From contig JALOMX010000145.1 of assembly GCA_025455245.1 (NCBI GenBank), positions 1 through 5,974 on the forward strand: a stretch of DNA of 5,974 bases, written 5' to 3'. This document shows, piece by piece, positions 1 through 5,413 of this stretch. Both the position numbers and the translations under genes were made by a program. Source of the DNA: Chitinophagaceae bacterium (GTDB lineage Bacteria > Bacteroidota > Bacteroidia > Chitinophagales > Chitinophagaceae). Every line of letters begins with the position of its first letter. The stretch's first letter is position 1. Below the pieces are notes generated by a model. That model was given only the letters and a program-made list of their open reading frames with translations, had not been told where the DNA came from and ran no database searches.

Positions 1-783
1 CATATTGATGGGAGCAAGCATTTGTTTACACCCGAAGGTGTAATGGATATTCAGCGTACCATCGGCGCCGATATCATCATGGCATTTGACGAGTGCCCGC
101 CCTATCCAAGCGAATACAAATACGCGCTTGATAGTATGCACCTCACGCATCGCTGGCTCGACCGCTGTTTTAAAAGGCTTGATGAAACCCAGCCTAAATA
201 CGGTTATGATCAAAACCTTTTTCCTATCGTTCAGGGCGGCACCTATAAAGACCTTCGCAAAGCATCGGCCGAATACATCAGCAGCAAAAACGCGGTGGGC
301 AATGCCATTGGCGGGCTCAGTGTGGGCGAGCCGCCTGAAATGATGTATGAATTCTGCGCCCTGAGTTGCGAACACCTTCCATGGGATAAACCCCGCTACC
401 TGATGGGTGTGGGTACACCATGGGATCTGCTCGAATGTATCTCCCTGGGTGTTGATATGTTCGATTGCGTGATGCCCACCCGTAACGGCCGCAATGCGAT
501 GCTTTTTACCAGTAAAGGGGTTATCAATATCGATAATAAAAAGTGGGAAAAGGATTTCAGTGTGCTGGATGAAGCCATGGAGCATAGTGTAGGATCATAC
601 TATTCAAAAGCTTATGTCAGGCATTTGTTTAAAGCCGGAGAAATACTTGGGTTGCAAATTGCTTCATTGCAGAATCTTTCATTTTATCTGTGGCTGATGG
701 GGCAGGCAAGGGAGCATATTGTTGCAGGCGACTTTGAACCCTGGAAAAAGGAAATGATGGAAATACTGAAGCAACGGCTTTAG
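1..783 (+). CDS. tgt: Queuine/preQ1 tRNA-guanine transglycosylase (Tgt), 5'-truncated by window edge
   Basis: This enzyme exchanges the wobble guanine of GUN-anticodon tRNAs for a queuosine precursor (preQ1 in most bacteria). The frame is open from base 1, so 260 codons are visible and roughly the first 110-120 residues, including the TDSGGFQ segment, lie upstream. The TTG at base 22 is internal and is not a start. Numbering from the first visible codon, the substrate-binding motif FDEC is at 29-32, FPIVQGG and IGGLSVGE follow, then YLMGVGTP. The MFDCVMPTRNGR block carries the nucleophilic Asp at 155 (equivalent to Asp280 of Zymomonas Tgt). The oddity is the C-terminal zinc site: where the family has CxCxxC and a later His, this protein has Met193, His195, Gly198 and Gln224. 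The rest of the C-terminal region (YSKAYVRHL, EILGLQIA) aligns well, so this is not a frameshift. An imperfect hairpin starts at the stop codon. Confidence 0.96.
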   Translation, partial: HIDGSKHLFTPEGVMDIQRTIGADIIMAFDECPPYPSEYKYALDSMHLTHRWLDRCFKRLDETQPKYGYDQNLFPIVQGGTYKDLRKASAEYISSKNAVGNAIGGLSVGEPPEMMYEFCALSCEHLPWDKPRYLMGVGTPWDLLECISLGVDMFDCVMPTRNGRNAMLFTSKGVINIDNKKWEKDFSVLDEAMEHSVGSYYSKAYVRHLFKAGEILGLQIASLQNLSFYLWLMGQAREHIVAGDFEPWKKEMMEILKQRL

Positions 784-814
784 GTTTTTCGAAAGGGTAT
801 TTTACCCGAAACCT
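782..814 (+). terminator. Imperfect hairpin at the 3' end of tgt
   Basis: Outer arms AGGTTT (782-787) and AAACCT (809-814) enclose an inner perfect stem GGGTA/TACCC (795-799 and 803-807) with a 3-nt loop; unpaired bases lie mostly on the left side. It overlaps the tgt stop codon. No T-run follows, so termination is only a possibility. It could equally stabilise the 3' end. Confidence 0.3.
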
Positions 815-875
815 ATCCCCGGCAATTAGTTAATGGTGTATGATTTATGTCATAAGACCTGTTGAAGAATTCAAC

Positions 876-883
876 TATTTTCG
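876..883 (+). promoter_or_regulatory. Candidate -7 element of the CBS-domain gene
   Basis: TATTTTCG matches the Bacteroidota -7 consensus TAnnTTTG at all but one fixed position. It lies 25 nt before the ATG at 909, similar to the spacing seen at dciA and pdhA. No clear TTG -33 element is present at the expected distance. If real, transcription would begin downstream of the ATG at 840, favouring 909 as the true start. Confidence 0.35.
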
Positions 884-908
884 GCATCAACATTTTAATC
901 TTCCTGCT

Positions 909-1358
909 ATGACTACTGTTGCCTCTGTATTAGCCGTAAAGCCTCGTCCGTTCAACTATATTGAACCCGACGCAAAAGTTTCTGATGCTTTGAATCTGCT
1001 GGGTGCCGTTAATCTTTCATACCTTGTTGTTATGCACGATCAGCAATTCAAAGGTGTTTTTTGCGAGCATGATTTTTGTAAAAATGTGGCGATGCGGGGA
1101 TGGGATCCTAAGGCTTGCAAAGTGGAAGATGTTATGACAAAAAATCTTCCTACGGTTTCACCGGACGATACCATTGAAACCTGTGTTAAGTTATTCAATG
1201 CACACCATGTATTTTATATACCGGTATTTGATCAGTACAGGTTTGAAGGCATCATTACAAGGGGCGATGTCATTCGCAGTATGTTGAGGGATGGCGTGAG
1301 GGTTTTTGATGAAGGGAAGGTCAGGGTAAATCCTGAGTGGCATGACTCGGTGGTTTAG
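909..1358 (+). CDS. Stand-alone two-CBS-domain protein
   Basis: The 149-residue protein consists almost entirely of a CBS pair (Bateman module), a fold that usually binds adenosine nucleotides and senses energy state or regulates a partner. CBS1 covers about residues 13-62 and ends in GVFCEHDF. CBS2 starts at VEDVMT (about 72) and ends in GIITRGDV (114-121), the typical closing motif. No catalytic, DNA-binding or membrane domain is attached, so the target cannot be read from the sequence. The frame is open back to an ATG at 840 (172 residues), but those extra 23 residues look non-coding, contain a candidate -7 element, and precede a family-like start (MTTVASVL). I therefore choose 909, without excluding 840. 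The gene follows tgt after 125 nt and converges on dciA, with 6 bp between the two stops. Its function is unknown beyond the domain assignment. Confidence 0.88.
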   Translation: MTTVASVLAVKPRPFNYIEPDAKVSDALNLLGAVNLSYLVVMHDQQFKGVFCEHDFCKNVAMRGWDPKACKVEDVMTKNLPTVSPDDTIETCVKLFNAHHVFYIPVFDQYRFEGIITRGDVIRSMLRDGVRVFDEGKVRVNPEWHDSVV

Positions 1359-1364
1359 ATAAAA

Positions 1365-1646
1365 TCACCGTATCACTACCTCTTCAATGGTGCCGGGGCC
1401 AATCAGTTCATTCACCCTTTCAATGATTGTTTTCTTTTGATAGCTCAGCTCCTGTTTAAGCGGGCCTACCGAAGTGTTGACGAACAGCGTTTTGTTGACA
1501 ACCTGAATTTTATCAGTATACTTTGCAACGGTTTTTCCCATAATTTGCTCCCACGCATCCTTTATCTGCAGCGCTTTCACTCCGCTTTTGATGCGGCTTT
1601 TGTCAAGAAATGCTTTTAAAGCTTCGCCCAGGTTTGCTTCTGCCAT
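1365..1646 (-). CDS. dciA: DUF721/DciA-like protein, putative replicative helicase operator
   Basis: This small (93-residue) protein has the DUF721 core: an N-terminal helix (LGEALKAFL), the family's conserved Trp at 32 in IKDAWEQIMG, then a beta-rich stretch (KIQVVNKTLFVNTS) and a helix ending near LIG. DUF721 is the DciA family, whose characterised members interact with the DnaB helicase and stand in for DnaC/DnaI-type loaders in most bacteria. The assignment is from family resemblance; helicase loading by this protein is inferred. It lies 111 nt downstream of recF on the same strand, a common pairing that supports a replication role. A perfect TAnnTTTG element 20 nt before the ATG suggests it also has its own promoter. 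The ATG is preceded closely by GCAGG, too near to be an ideal Shine-Dalgarno. The alternative is an uncharacterised nucleic-acid-binding role. Confidence 0.83.
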   Translation of the reverse strand: MAEANLGEALKAFLDKSRIKSGVKALQIKDAWEQIMGKTVAKYTDKIQVVNKTLFVNTSVGPLKQELSYQKKTIIERVNELIGPGTIEEVVIR

Positions 1647-1666
1647 CCTGCATAGATTTTCTAAGG

Positions 1667-1674
1667 CAAATGTA
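1667..1674 (-). promoter_or_regulatory. Bacteroidota-type -7 element upstream of dciA
   Basis: On the minus strand the sequence reads TACATTTG, an exact match to TAnnTTTG, ending 20 nt before the dciA ATG. A TTA lies 18 nt upstream of the box, a near match to the TTG of the -33 element. The position between recF and dciA would allow dciA to be transcribed independently of recF. Confidence 0.5.
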
Positions 1675-1709
1675 GCTGCATTCCTGTTGTTTTAAGGTAA
1701 ATATTAACC

Positions 1710-1736
1710 TGTTTTATGCTTCCTTCGGGCAAAACA
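1710..1736 (-). other. Imperfect hairpin in the recF-dciA spacer
   Basis: On the minus strand, TGTTTTGC and GCATAAAACA form a stem of six A/T-rich pairs plus two GC pairs, interrupted by a 2-nt bulge, around a loop of about 9 nt. It starts 21 nt beyond the recF stop. No T-run follows, so it is a weak terminator or attenuator candidate at best. Confidence 0.25.
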
Positions 1737-1750
1737 TAATACAGGACCGG

Positions 1751-1772
1751 ATTATTTCTACAGGGAAATAAT
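1751..1772 (-). other. Perfect 8-bp inverted repeat spanning the recF stop codon
   Basis: ATTATTTC (1751-1758) and GAAATAAT (1765-1772) are exact inverted copies separated by 6 nt, and the recF stop lies within the structure. The stem has only one GC pair and no T-run after it, so it is not a typical terminator. Together with the hairpin at 1710-1736 it makes two tandem structures at the 3' end of recF. Confidence 0.35.
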
Positions 1773-2864
1773 GGAATAGTCGGTTTTCAGGTCAATCAGG
1801 CTTGATTCCAGTCTGTCGCGGTGCGTATCGGTTATAAAAACCTGCCCGTTTTTTTCAAGACAAACCTCTCTGAGCAGGTTTTGCATTCGTTCGTCATCCA
1901 GTTTTTCAAAAACATCATCCAGCAAAAGAACCGGAGCAAAACCCTTGGCTTTTTCCAGCCATTCAAATTCAGTTAATTTCAGGGCAAACAGCAGGCTTTT
2001 TCGCTGCCCCTGACTTGCTTTTTGTTTGAAGGGCTGTTCCATCATTTCAAAATTAAGGTCGTCGCGGTGGATGCCGATGGTGGTTCTTTGCAAAGCTTTA
2101 TCCTTTTGCAGGCTTTGTTTTAACAACCGGCTATACAATCCGGATGTTTGGCCGGGATCGGTCGTGTTCAACTGGCTTTGGTAAGAAAGCCTGATGGCAT
2201 CGGGTTTCCCGGCAATACGGGTATAGTGATCTGCTGCTTTTTGTAAAAAAGGGACAAGTTCTTCTGACCTTTTTCGAAATATAGCCGATCCCTTCGATAC
2301 AAGCTGTTCATCCAGAATATCCAGCACCCCGGCTTGTATTCCGGGATTTTCTGCCATTTGTTTCAAAAGGCTGTTTCGTTGCTGAAGGATTTTGTTGTAG
2401 TCCATCAGGTCGCGCAGGTAGTTGCTGTCAAGCTGACACAACATGGCATCGGCCATTTTTCTCCGGGTTTCGCTTGCCCCTGTTATCAATTCAATATCAT
2501 CGGGGGCAACTACTACAAGCGGCAGTTTCCCGATATGTGCCGATACTTTCGGATAAATTTCACCATTCCATTGAATTTCTTTTTTGCCGTTTTCGCGTAA
2601 AATGGCCGTAACGGTTGCCTTTGCAGCGCCATTCAGGCTGAAAATTCCTGAAATCCTGAAGCCGTTTTTCCCAATATTGACCAACTGAGCATCGGTTCCC
2701 GCGAAGTAACTTTTTGTGAAACAGAGGTAATAAATCGCATCAAGCAGGTTGGTTTTGCCACTCCCGTTAGGTCCGCAAATGCCGGTAATCCTCTCCGGGA
2801 AGGCAAAATGGGCCTTTTCATAATTTTTGAACTGAATGGCTTCAATTTGGTCGAGATGTGGCAT
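1758..2864 (-). CDS. recF: DNA replication/repair protein RecF
   Basis: RecF is an SMC/Rad50-like ATPase that binds ssDNA-dsDNA junctions and helps RecO/RecR load RecA at gaps. Counting from the chosen start (368 residues, normal for the family), Walker A GPNGSGKT is at 31-38, the ABC signature SQGQ at 284-287, Walker B VLLLDD at 312-317 followed by a D-loop-like segment, and the H-loop region VFITDTH near the C-terminus. All ATPase motifs look intact. The frame stays open to an ATG at 2981, but those 39 extra residues have no family counterpart and would overlap the pdhA promoter. The start at 2864 gives the usual beginning, with IEAIQFKNYEK just inside the protein. recF is divergent from pdhA (128 bp between ATGs) and lies upstream of dciA. 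I see no good TAnnTTTG box at the usual distance; a near match (2873-2880) is only 8 nt from the ATG. Confidence 0.95.
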   Translation of the reverse strand: MPHLDQIEAIQFKNYEKAHFAFPERITGICGPNGSGKTNLLDAIYYLCFTKSYFAGTDAQLVNIGKNGFRISGIFSLNGAAKATVTAILRENGKKEIQWNGEIYPKVSAHIGKLPLVVVAPDDIELITGASETRRKMADAMLCQLDSNYLRDLMDYNKILQQRNSLLKQMAENPGIQAGVLDILDEQLVSKGSAIFRKRSEELVPFLQKAADHYTRIAGKPDAIRLSYQSQLNTTDPGQTSGLYSRLLKQSLQKDKALQRTTIGIHRDDLNFEMMEQPFKQKASQGQRKSLLFALKLTEFEWLEKAKGFAPVLLLDDVFEKLDDERMQNLLREVCLEKNGQVFITDTHRDRLESSLIDLKTDYSIISL

Positions 2865-2965
2865 CAGATGGGCAAAATTGGGTTTTTTAACCGTGTTGTA
2901 AAAAAGCAGTTGCGAAAAGGGGCATTTGTAAAAGTGGTTTCTCGTACCTGTATTCACAATCCGCC

Positions 2966-2973
2966 TATATTTG
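2966..2973 (+). promoter_or_regulatory. Bacteroidota-type -7 element upstream of pdhA
   Basis: TATATTTG matches TAnnTTTG exactly and ends 19 nt before the pdhA ATG, nearly the same spacing as at dciA. No TTG is seen at the expected -33 position (TTTC at 2938-2941 is the closest), so only half the promoter is supported. The leader would be very short. Confidence 0.5.
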
Positions 2974-2992
2974 CAACTCATTTTTTTAGGGT

Positions 2993-3991
2993 ATGGCCAA
3001 AAAATTCACCAAAGACACCTACTTGTATTGGTACGAATTGATGCAACTCATTCGTCAATTTGAGTTGCGCGCAGAGGAAATGTATAAAATGGCGGGTAAA
3101 ATCCGTGGGTTTTTCCATGCCTATGTGGGTCAGGAGGCAATAGCTGCCGGATGTATGACCGCTACCCGACTTGAAGATCCGTATGTAACCGGCTACCGCG
3201 ATCATGGTCTTGCCATAGCAAAAGGTATGAGCCCTCAAAGCTGCATGGCCGAACTTTACGGAAAAGCTACCGGTTGTGCAAAAGGTAAGGGCGGTTCCAT
3301 GCACTTTTTCGGTAAAGACAACTATTTCTATGGTGGACATGGAATTGTAGGCGCTCAGATCGGTACAGGTGCCGGTCTTGCATTTGCCGAAAAATACAAG
3401 GGAACAGATAATGTATGCCTTACTTTTTTTGGTGATGGCGCTGCAAGGCAGGGTATGCTTCATGAGGTACTCAATATGGCTATGACCTGGAAACTCCCCG
3501 TAATTTTTATCTGCGAAAATAATCAGTACGCGATGGGTACATCGGTAGACCGTACAAGTAATGTGCGGGATATTTATACCCTTGCCGATGCTTACGATAT
3601 GCCCGGTGCACCGGTAGATGGCATGCACCCGGAGAGTGTTCATGAAGAAGTGGAGCGCGCCGTAAAACGTGCCCGTGAAGGTGGTGGCCCTACCTTGCTC
3701 GAAATGAAAACCTACCGTTACAAAGGGCATTCTATCAGCGATCCTCAAAAGTATCGTACCAAGGATGAGGTGGAGGAGTATAAAATGCGTGATCCCATCG
3801 AAATGGTACTGAAAACCATCCGGGACGGAAATATGGCCACAGAAGAAGAAATTGCAGCCATCAATGCAAGGATCAATGCATTGGTTGATGATTCTGTGAA
3901 GTTTGCGGAAGAAAGCCCGTGGCCTGATGACAGCGAGGTGCTGAAAGATGTTTACCACGAAGATCGTGAAGAACTTTTTGTGTTGGATTAA
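2993..3991 (+). CDS. pdhA: Pyruvate dehydrogenase E1 component, alpha subunit
   Basis: The E1 alpha subunit binds thiamine pyrophosphate and, with E1 beta, decarboxylates pyruvate and passes the acetyl group to lipoyl-E2 in the cytosolic pyruvate dehydrogenase complex. In this 332-residue protein the TPP/Mg motif runs from GDG at 147-149 to NN at 176-177, with the usual spacing. GFFHAYVGQEA (39-49) holds the active-site His42, YRDHG (68-72) is conserved, and the loop YRYKGHSISDP (241-251) corresponds to the phosphorylation loop of mitochondrial E1; no kinase is implied here. The length fits the heterotetrameric E1 alpha family. Neither E1 beta nor E2 is adjacent: recF diverges upstream and a TPR protein follows after 119 nt, so the partners must be encoded elsewhere. 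A related acetoin or branched-chain 2-oxo acid dehydrogenase E1 alpha is possible, but the sequence reads as the pyruvate type. Confidence 0.93.
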   Translation: MAKKFTKDTYLYWYELMQLIRQFELRAEEMYKMAGKIRGFFHAYVGQEAIAAGCMTATRLEDPYVTGYRDHGLAIAKGMSPQSCMAELYGKATGCAKGKGGSMHFFGKDNYFYGGHGIVGAQIGTGAGLAFAEKYKGTDNVCLTFFGDGAARQGMLHEVLNMAMTWKLPVIFICENNQYAMGTSVDRTSNVRDIYTLADAYDMPGAPVDGMHPESVHEEVERAVKRAREGGGPTLLEMKTYRYKGHSISDPQKYRTKDEVEEYKMRDPIEMVLKTIRDGNMATEEEIAAINARINALVDDSVKFAEESPWPDDSEVLKDVYHEDREELFVLD

Positions 3992-4000
3992 GGATTTTTG

Positions 4001-4021
4001 GTTTATTATTTATTGTTTATT
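4001..4021 (+). repeat. Three tandem 7-bp A/T-rich repeats
   Basis: GTTTATT, ATTTATT and GTTTATT stand head to tail, starting 9 nt after the pdhA stop. They differ at one position. They lie in the pdhA-TPR gene spacer, 50 nt before a second heptamer cluster. No function can be assigned. Confidence 0.7.
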
Positions 4022-4070
4022 GTTGGGTTTGGGGGAGGAGATGTTAGGGTTTGGTTTTTCACCCTTCACC

Positions 4071-4106
4071 TTTGGAATTTGGAATTTTAAAATTTGGAAT
4101 TTTAAT
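4071..4106 (+). repeat. TTTGGAA heptamers and a 15-bp direct repeat in the leader of the TPR gene
   Basis: TTTGGAA occurs at 4071-4077, 4078-4084 and 4093-4099. Equivalently, a 15-bp unit beginning ATTTGGAATTTTAA is repeated at 4077-4091 and 4092-4106, differing only at its last base. The array ends 4 nt before the ATG at 4111. It could be replication-slippage sequence, a regulator site or an unstructured A/U-rich leader aiding translation. Nothing distinguishes these here. Confidence 0.7.
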
Positions 4107-4110
4107 ATTT

Positions 4111-4806
4111 ATGGCTGAAAAAAAAGATGTGCAGTTTGAAGAAGTAAAAGCTGAAGAAGCTGCCGATAAAGTAATTGAACGTGCTAAAGGCTTTTGGGAG
4201 AAATACAGTAAAATGATCATTTACGGGGGCGGCGCCCTGATCGTTTTGTTGGGAGGTTATTATGCTTTCCAGAATTTTTATAAAGAACCCCGGGAGTTAA
4301 AGGCTTATGATGCCATATTTCAGGCACAGCGTTATTTTGAAAAGGACAGTCTGCAGCTCGCAATGAATGGAGATGGCCAATACGCCGGATTTGAAAAAAT
4401 TGCTTCAAATTATAGCGGGACCAAAGCCGGTAACCTTGCAAAGTTTTATGCCGGCGTTTGTGCTTTACAATTGGGTGATGCCAATAAGGCCGTAAAGTAT
4501 TTGTCTGATTTCAGTACCGATGCCAAAGAAATCCAAACCATAGCGTATGCGCGTCTTGCAGATGCCTACGCAGAACTTGGCAAAAATGATGATGCCCTGA
4601 AATTTTACGATAAGGCGGGTCACTATTATCCCGAACACGATGGACTGAGTGCGGACAATCTTTTCCGTGCCGGTATGCTTTGCGAAGTGCTTGGAAAAGA
4701 AGATCAGGCAGCTAAGTATTACAAGGAAATTAAAGAAAAGTACAGCCGTACCGAAAAGGGTTATCAGATAGATAAGTACCTCGCAAGGGTGGGTGTGGTT
4801 GAATAA
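4111..4806 (+). CDS. Membrane-anchored tetratricopeptide-repeat protein, YfgM-like
   Basis: The 231-residue protein has a charged, Glu/Lys-rich N-terminus (1-34), one hydrophobic segment at about 35-53 (glycine-rich, no cleavage site, so a signal anchor), and a C-terminal domain of TPR-like helical pairs: about 106-135, 143-172 and 181-210. This matches the layout of YfgM/UPF0070 proteins, which in E. coli associate with SecYEG and PpiD and help periplasmic protein folding. Such a role here is inference from architecture. The helices should lie in the periplasm with the N-terminus inside. The frame is open back to a TTG at 4051, but that extension encodes the repeat leader, so the ATG at 4111 is preferred. 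The gene is 119 nt after pdhA and is closed by an intrinsic terminator. TPR proteins beside ribH and recF are, from memory, common in Bacteroidota, but no specific functional link follows. Confidence 0.88.
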   Translation: MAEKKDVQFEEVKAEEAADKVIERAKGFWEKYSKMIIYGGGALIVLLGGYYAFQNFYKEPRELKAYDAIFQAQRYFEKDSLQLAMNGDGQYAGFEKIASNYSGTKAGNLAKFYAGVCALQLGDANKAVKYLSDFSTDAKEIQTIAYARLADAYAELGKNDDALKFYDKAGHYYPEHDGLSADNLFRAGMLCEVLGKEDQAAKYYKEIKEKYSRTEKGYQIDKYLARVGVVE

Positions 4807-4835
4807 TTATTTTTATAATTGAATTGTTTTTTAAA

Positions 4836-4864
4836 GCCGGTATCAACAAAATACCGGCATTTTT
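4836..4864 (+). terminator. Intrinsic terminator after the TPR gene
   Basis: A perfect 8-bp GC-containing stem, GCCGGTAT/ATACCGGC (4836-4843 and 4851-4858), closes a 7-nt loop and is followed by TTTTT at 4860-4864. It begins 29 nt after the stop. Three A residues before the stem can pair partly with the T-run. It separates this transcript from ribH. Confidence 0.88.
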
Positions 4865-4876
4865 ATGATGCTTAAT

Positions 4877-4884
4877 TACATTTA
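4877..4884 (+). promoter_or_regulatory. Candidate -7 element upstream of ribH
   Basis: TACATTTA matches TAnnTTTG except for the last base and ends 23 nt before the ribH ATG. The preceding terminator implies that ribH needs its own promoter. The -33 position falls in the terminator stem and shows no TTG, so support is moderate to weak. Confidence 0.35.
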
Positions 4885-4907
4885 CATTACTTAACATCCG
4901 GAATCAT

Positions 4908-5387
4908 ATGGCATCCCAGGGCAATCAGCAACTTACCGCTGCGGCATCGGCACTTAATATTGGAAATGCAAAGGTGGTTATTGTAAAAACTGCATGGAAT
5001 GCACATATTACAGATGAATTATCAATGGGATGTAAAAGGGTACTTCTTGAACATGGGGTTGAGGTTGTGGAACTAACCGTTCCCGGAGCGGTTGAACTCA
5101 CTTTTGGTATTCAGCGTTATCTCAACGCCCATTCAATGGTAAATGCCTGTATCGCCCTCGGTTGTGTGATAAGGGGCGATACCCCTCATTTTGAATATGT
5201 TTGTCAGAGTGTAACTCAGGGCATTACCATGATCAATACAACATCGCAGGTACCTGTGATTTTTGGGGTATTGACGGTGGATAATGAACAGCAGGCCCTT
5301 GAAAGGATTGGCGGCAAGCATGGGCACAAGGGCGAAGAAGCGGCCATGACTGCGTTGCAAATGATTGATTTCGTCAGAAGATTCTGA
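4908..5387 (+). CDS. ribH: 6,7-dimethyl-8-ribityllumazine synthase
   Basis: This is the penultimate enzyme of riboflavin synthesis. It condenses 5-amino-6-ribitylaminouracil with 3,4-dihydroxy-2-butanone 4-phosphate, usually as a cytosolic pentamer or 60-subunit shell. The 159-residue length is normal. Visible motifs are TAWNAHIT (28-35, with the aromatic Trp30 that stacks on the pyrimidine), VPGAVEL (58-64), GCVIRGDTPHFEYV (85-98, with the catalytic His94), and GVLT followed by NEQQALER (120-133), then HKGEEAA. All known active-site elements appear present. The gene is monocistronic on its left side, separated from the TPR gene by a terminator, with a candidate -7 element before it. lutA begins 26 nt after its stop and could be co-transcribed. 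No other rib gene is in the window, and there is no FMN riboswitch-like sequence in the 101-nt upstream spacer. The ATG at 4908 lacks a clear Shine-Dalgarno. Confidence 0.96.
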   Translation: MASQGNQQLTAAASALNIGNAKVVIVKTAWNAHITDELSMGCKRVLLEHGVEVVELTVPGAVELTFGIQRYLNAHSMVNACIALGCVIRGDTPHFEYVCQSVTQGITMINTTSQVPVIFGVLTVDNEQQALERIGGKHGHKGEEAAMTALQMIDFVRRF

Positions 5388-5413
5388 TAGTTGAGATGCT
5401 TTAATACAAGTAA

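Noticed and set aside
840..908. Longer N-terminus for the CBS-domain protein
   Set aside because: The 23 extra residues do not resemble the family and contain a candidate -7 element; the ATG at 909 gives a typical start.
2334..2600. Plus-strand open frame opposite recF
   Set aside because: It is hydrophobic-looking but lies inside recF with no supporting signals.
2978..3958. A 326-codon open frame on the minus strand, antisense to pdhA
   Set aside because: It lies almost wholly opposite a confidently identified gene, and its translation is rich in His, Cys, Phe and Ile with no recognisable domain. It is a codon-composition shadow.
4051..4110. TTG-initiated N-terminal extension of the TPR protein
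   Set aside because: It encodes the A/T-rich repeat leader, and the ATG at 4111 gives the expected charged N-terminus before the membrane anchor.
4217..4441. Minus-strand open frame opposite the TPR gene
   Set aside because: Composition and complete overlap with a real gene mark it as a shadow; no motif or promoter is seen.
4807..4907. Possible FMN riboswitch before ribH
   Set aside because: The spacer is only about 100 nt, is mostly taken up by a terminator hairpin, and shows none of the conserved RFN-element segments.
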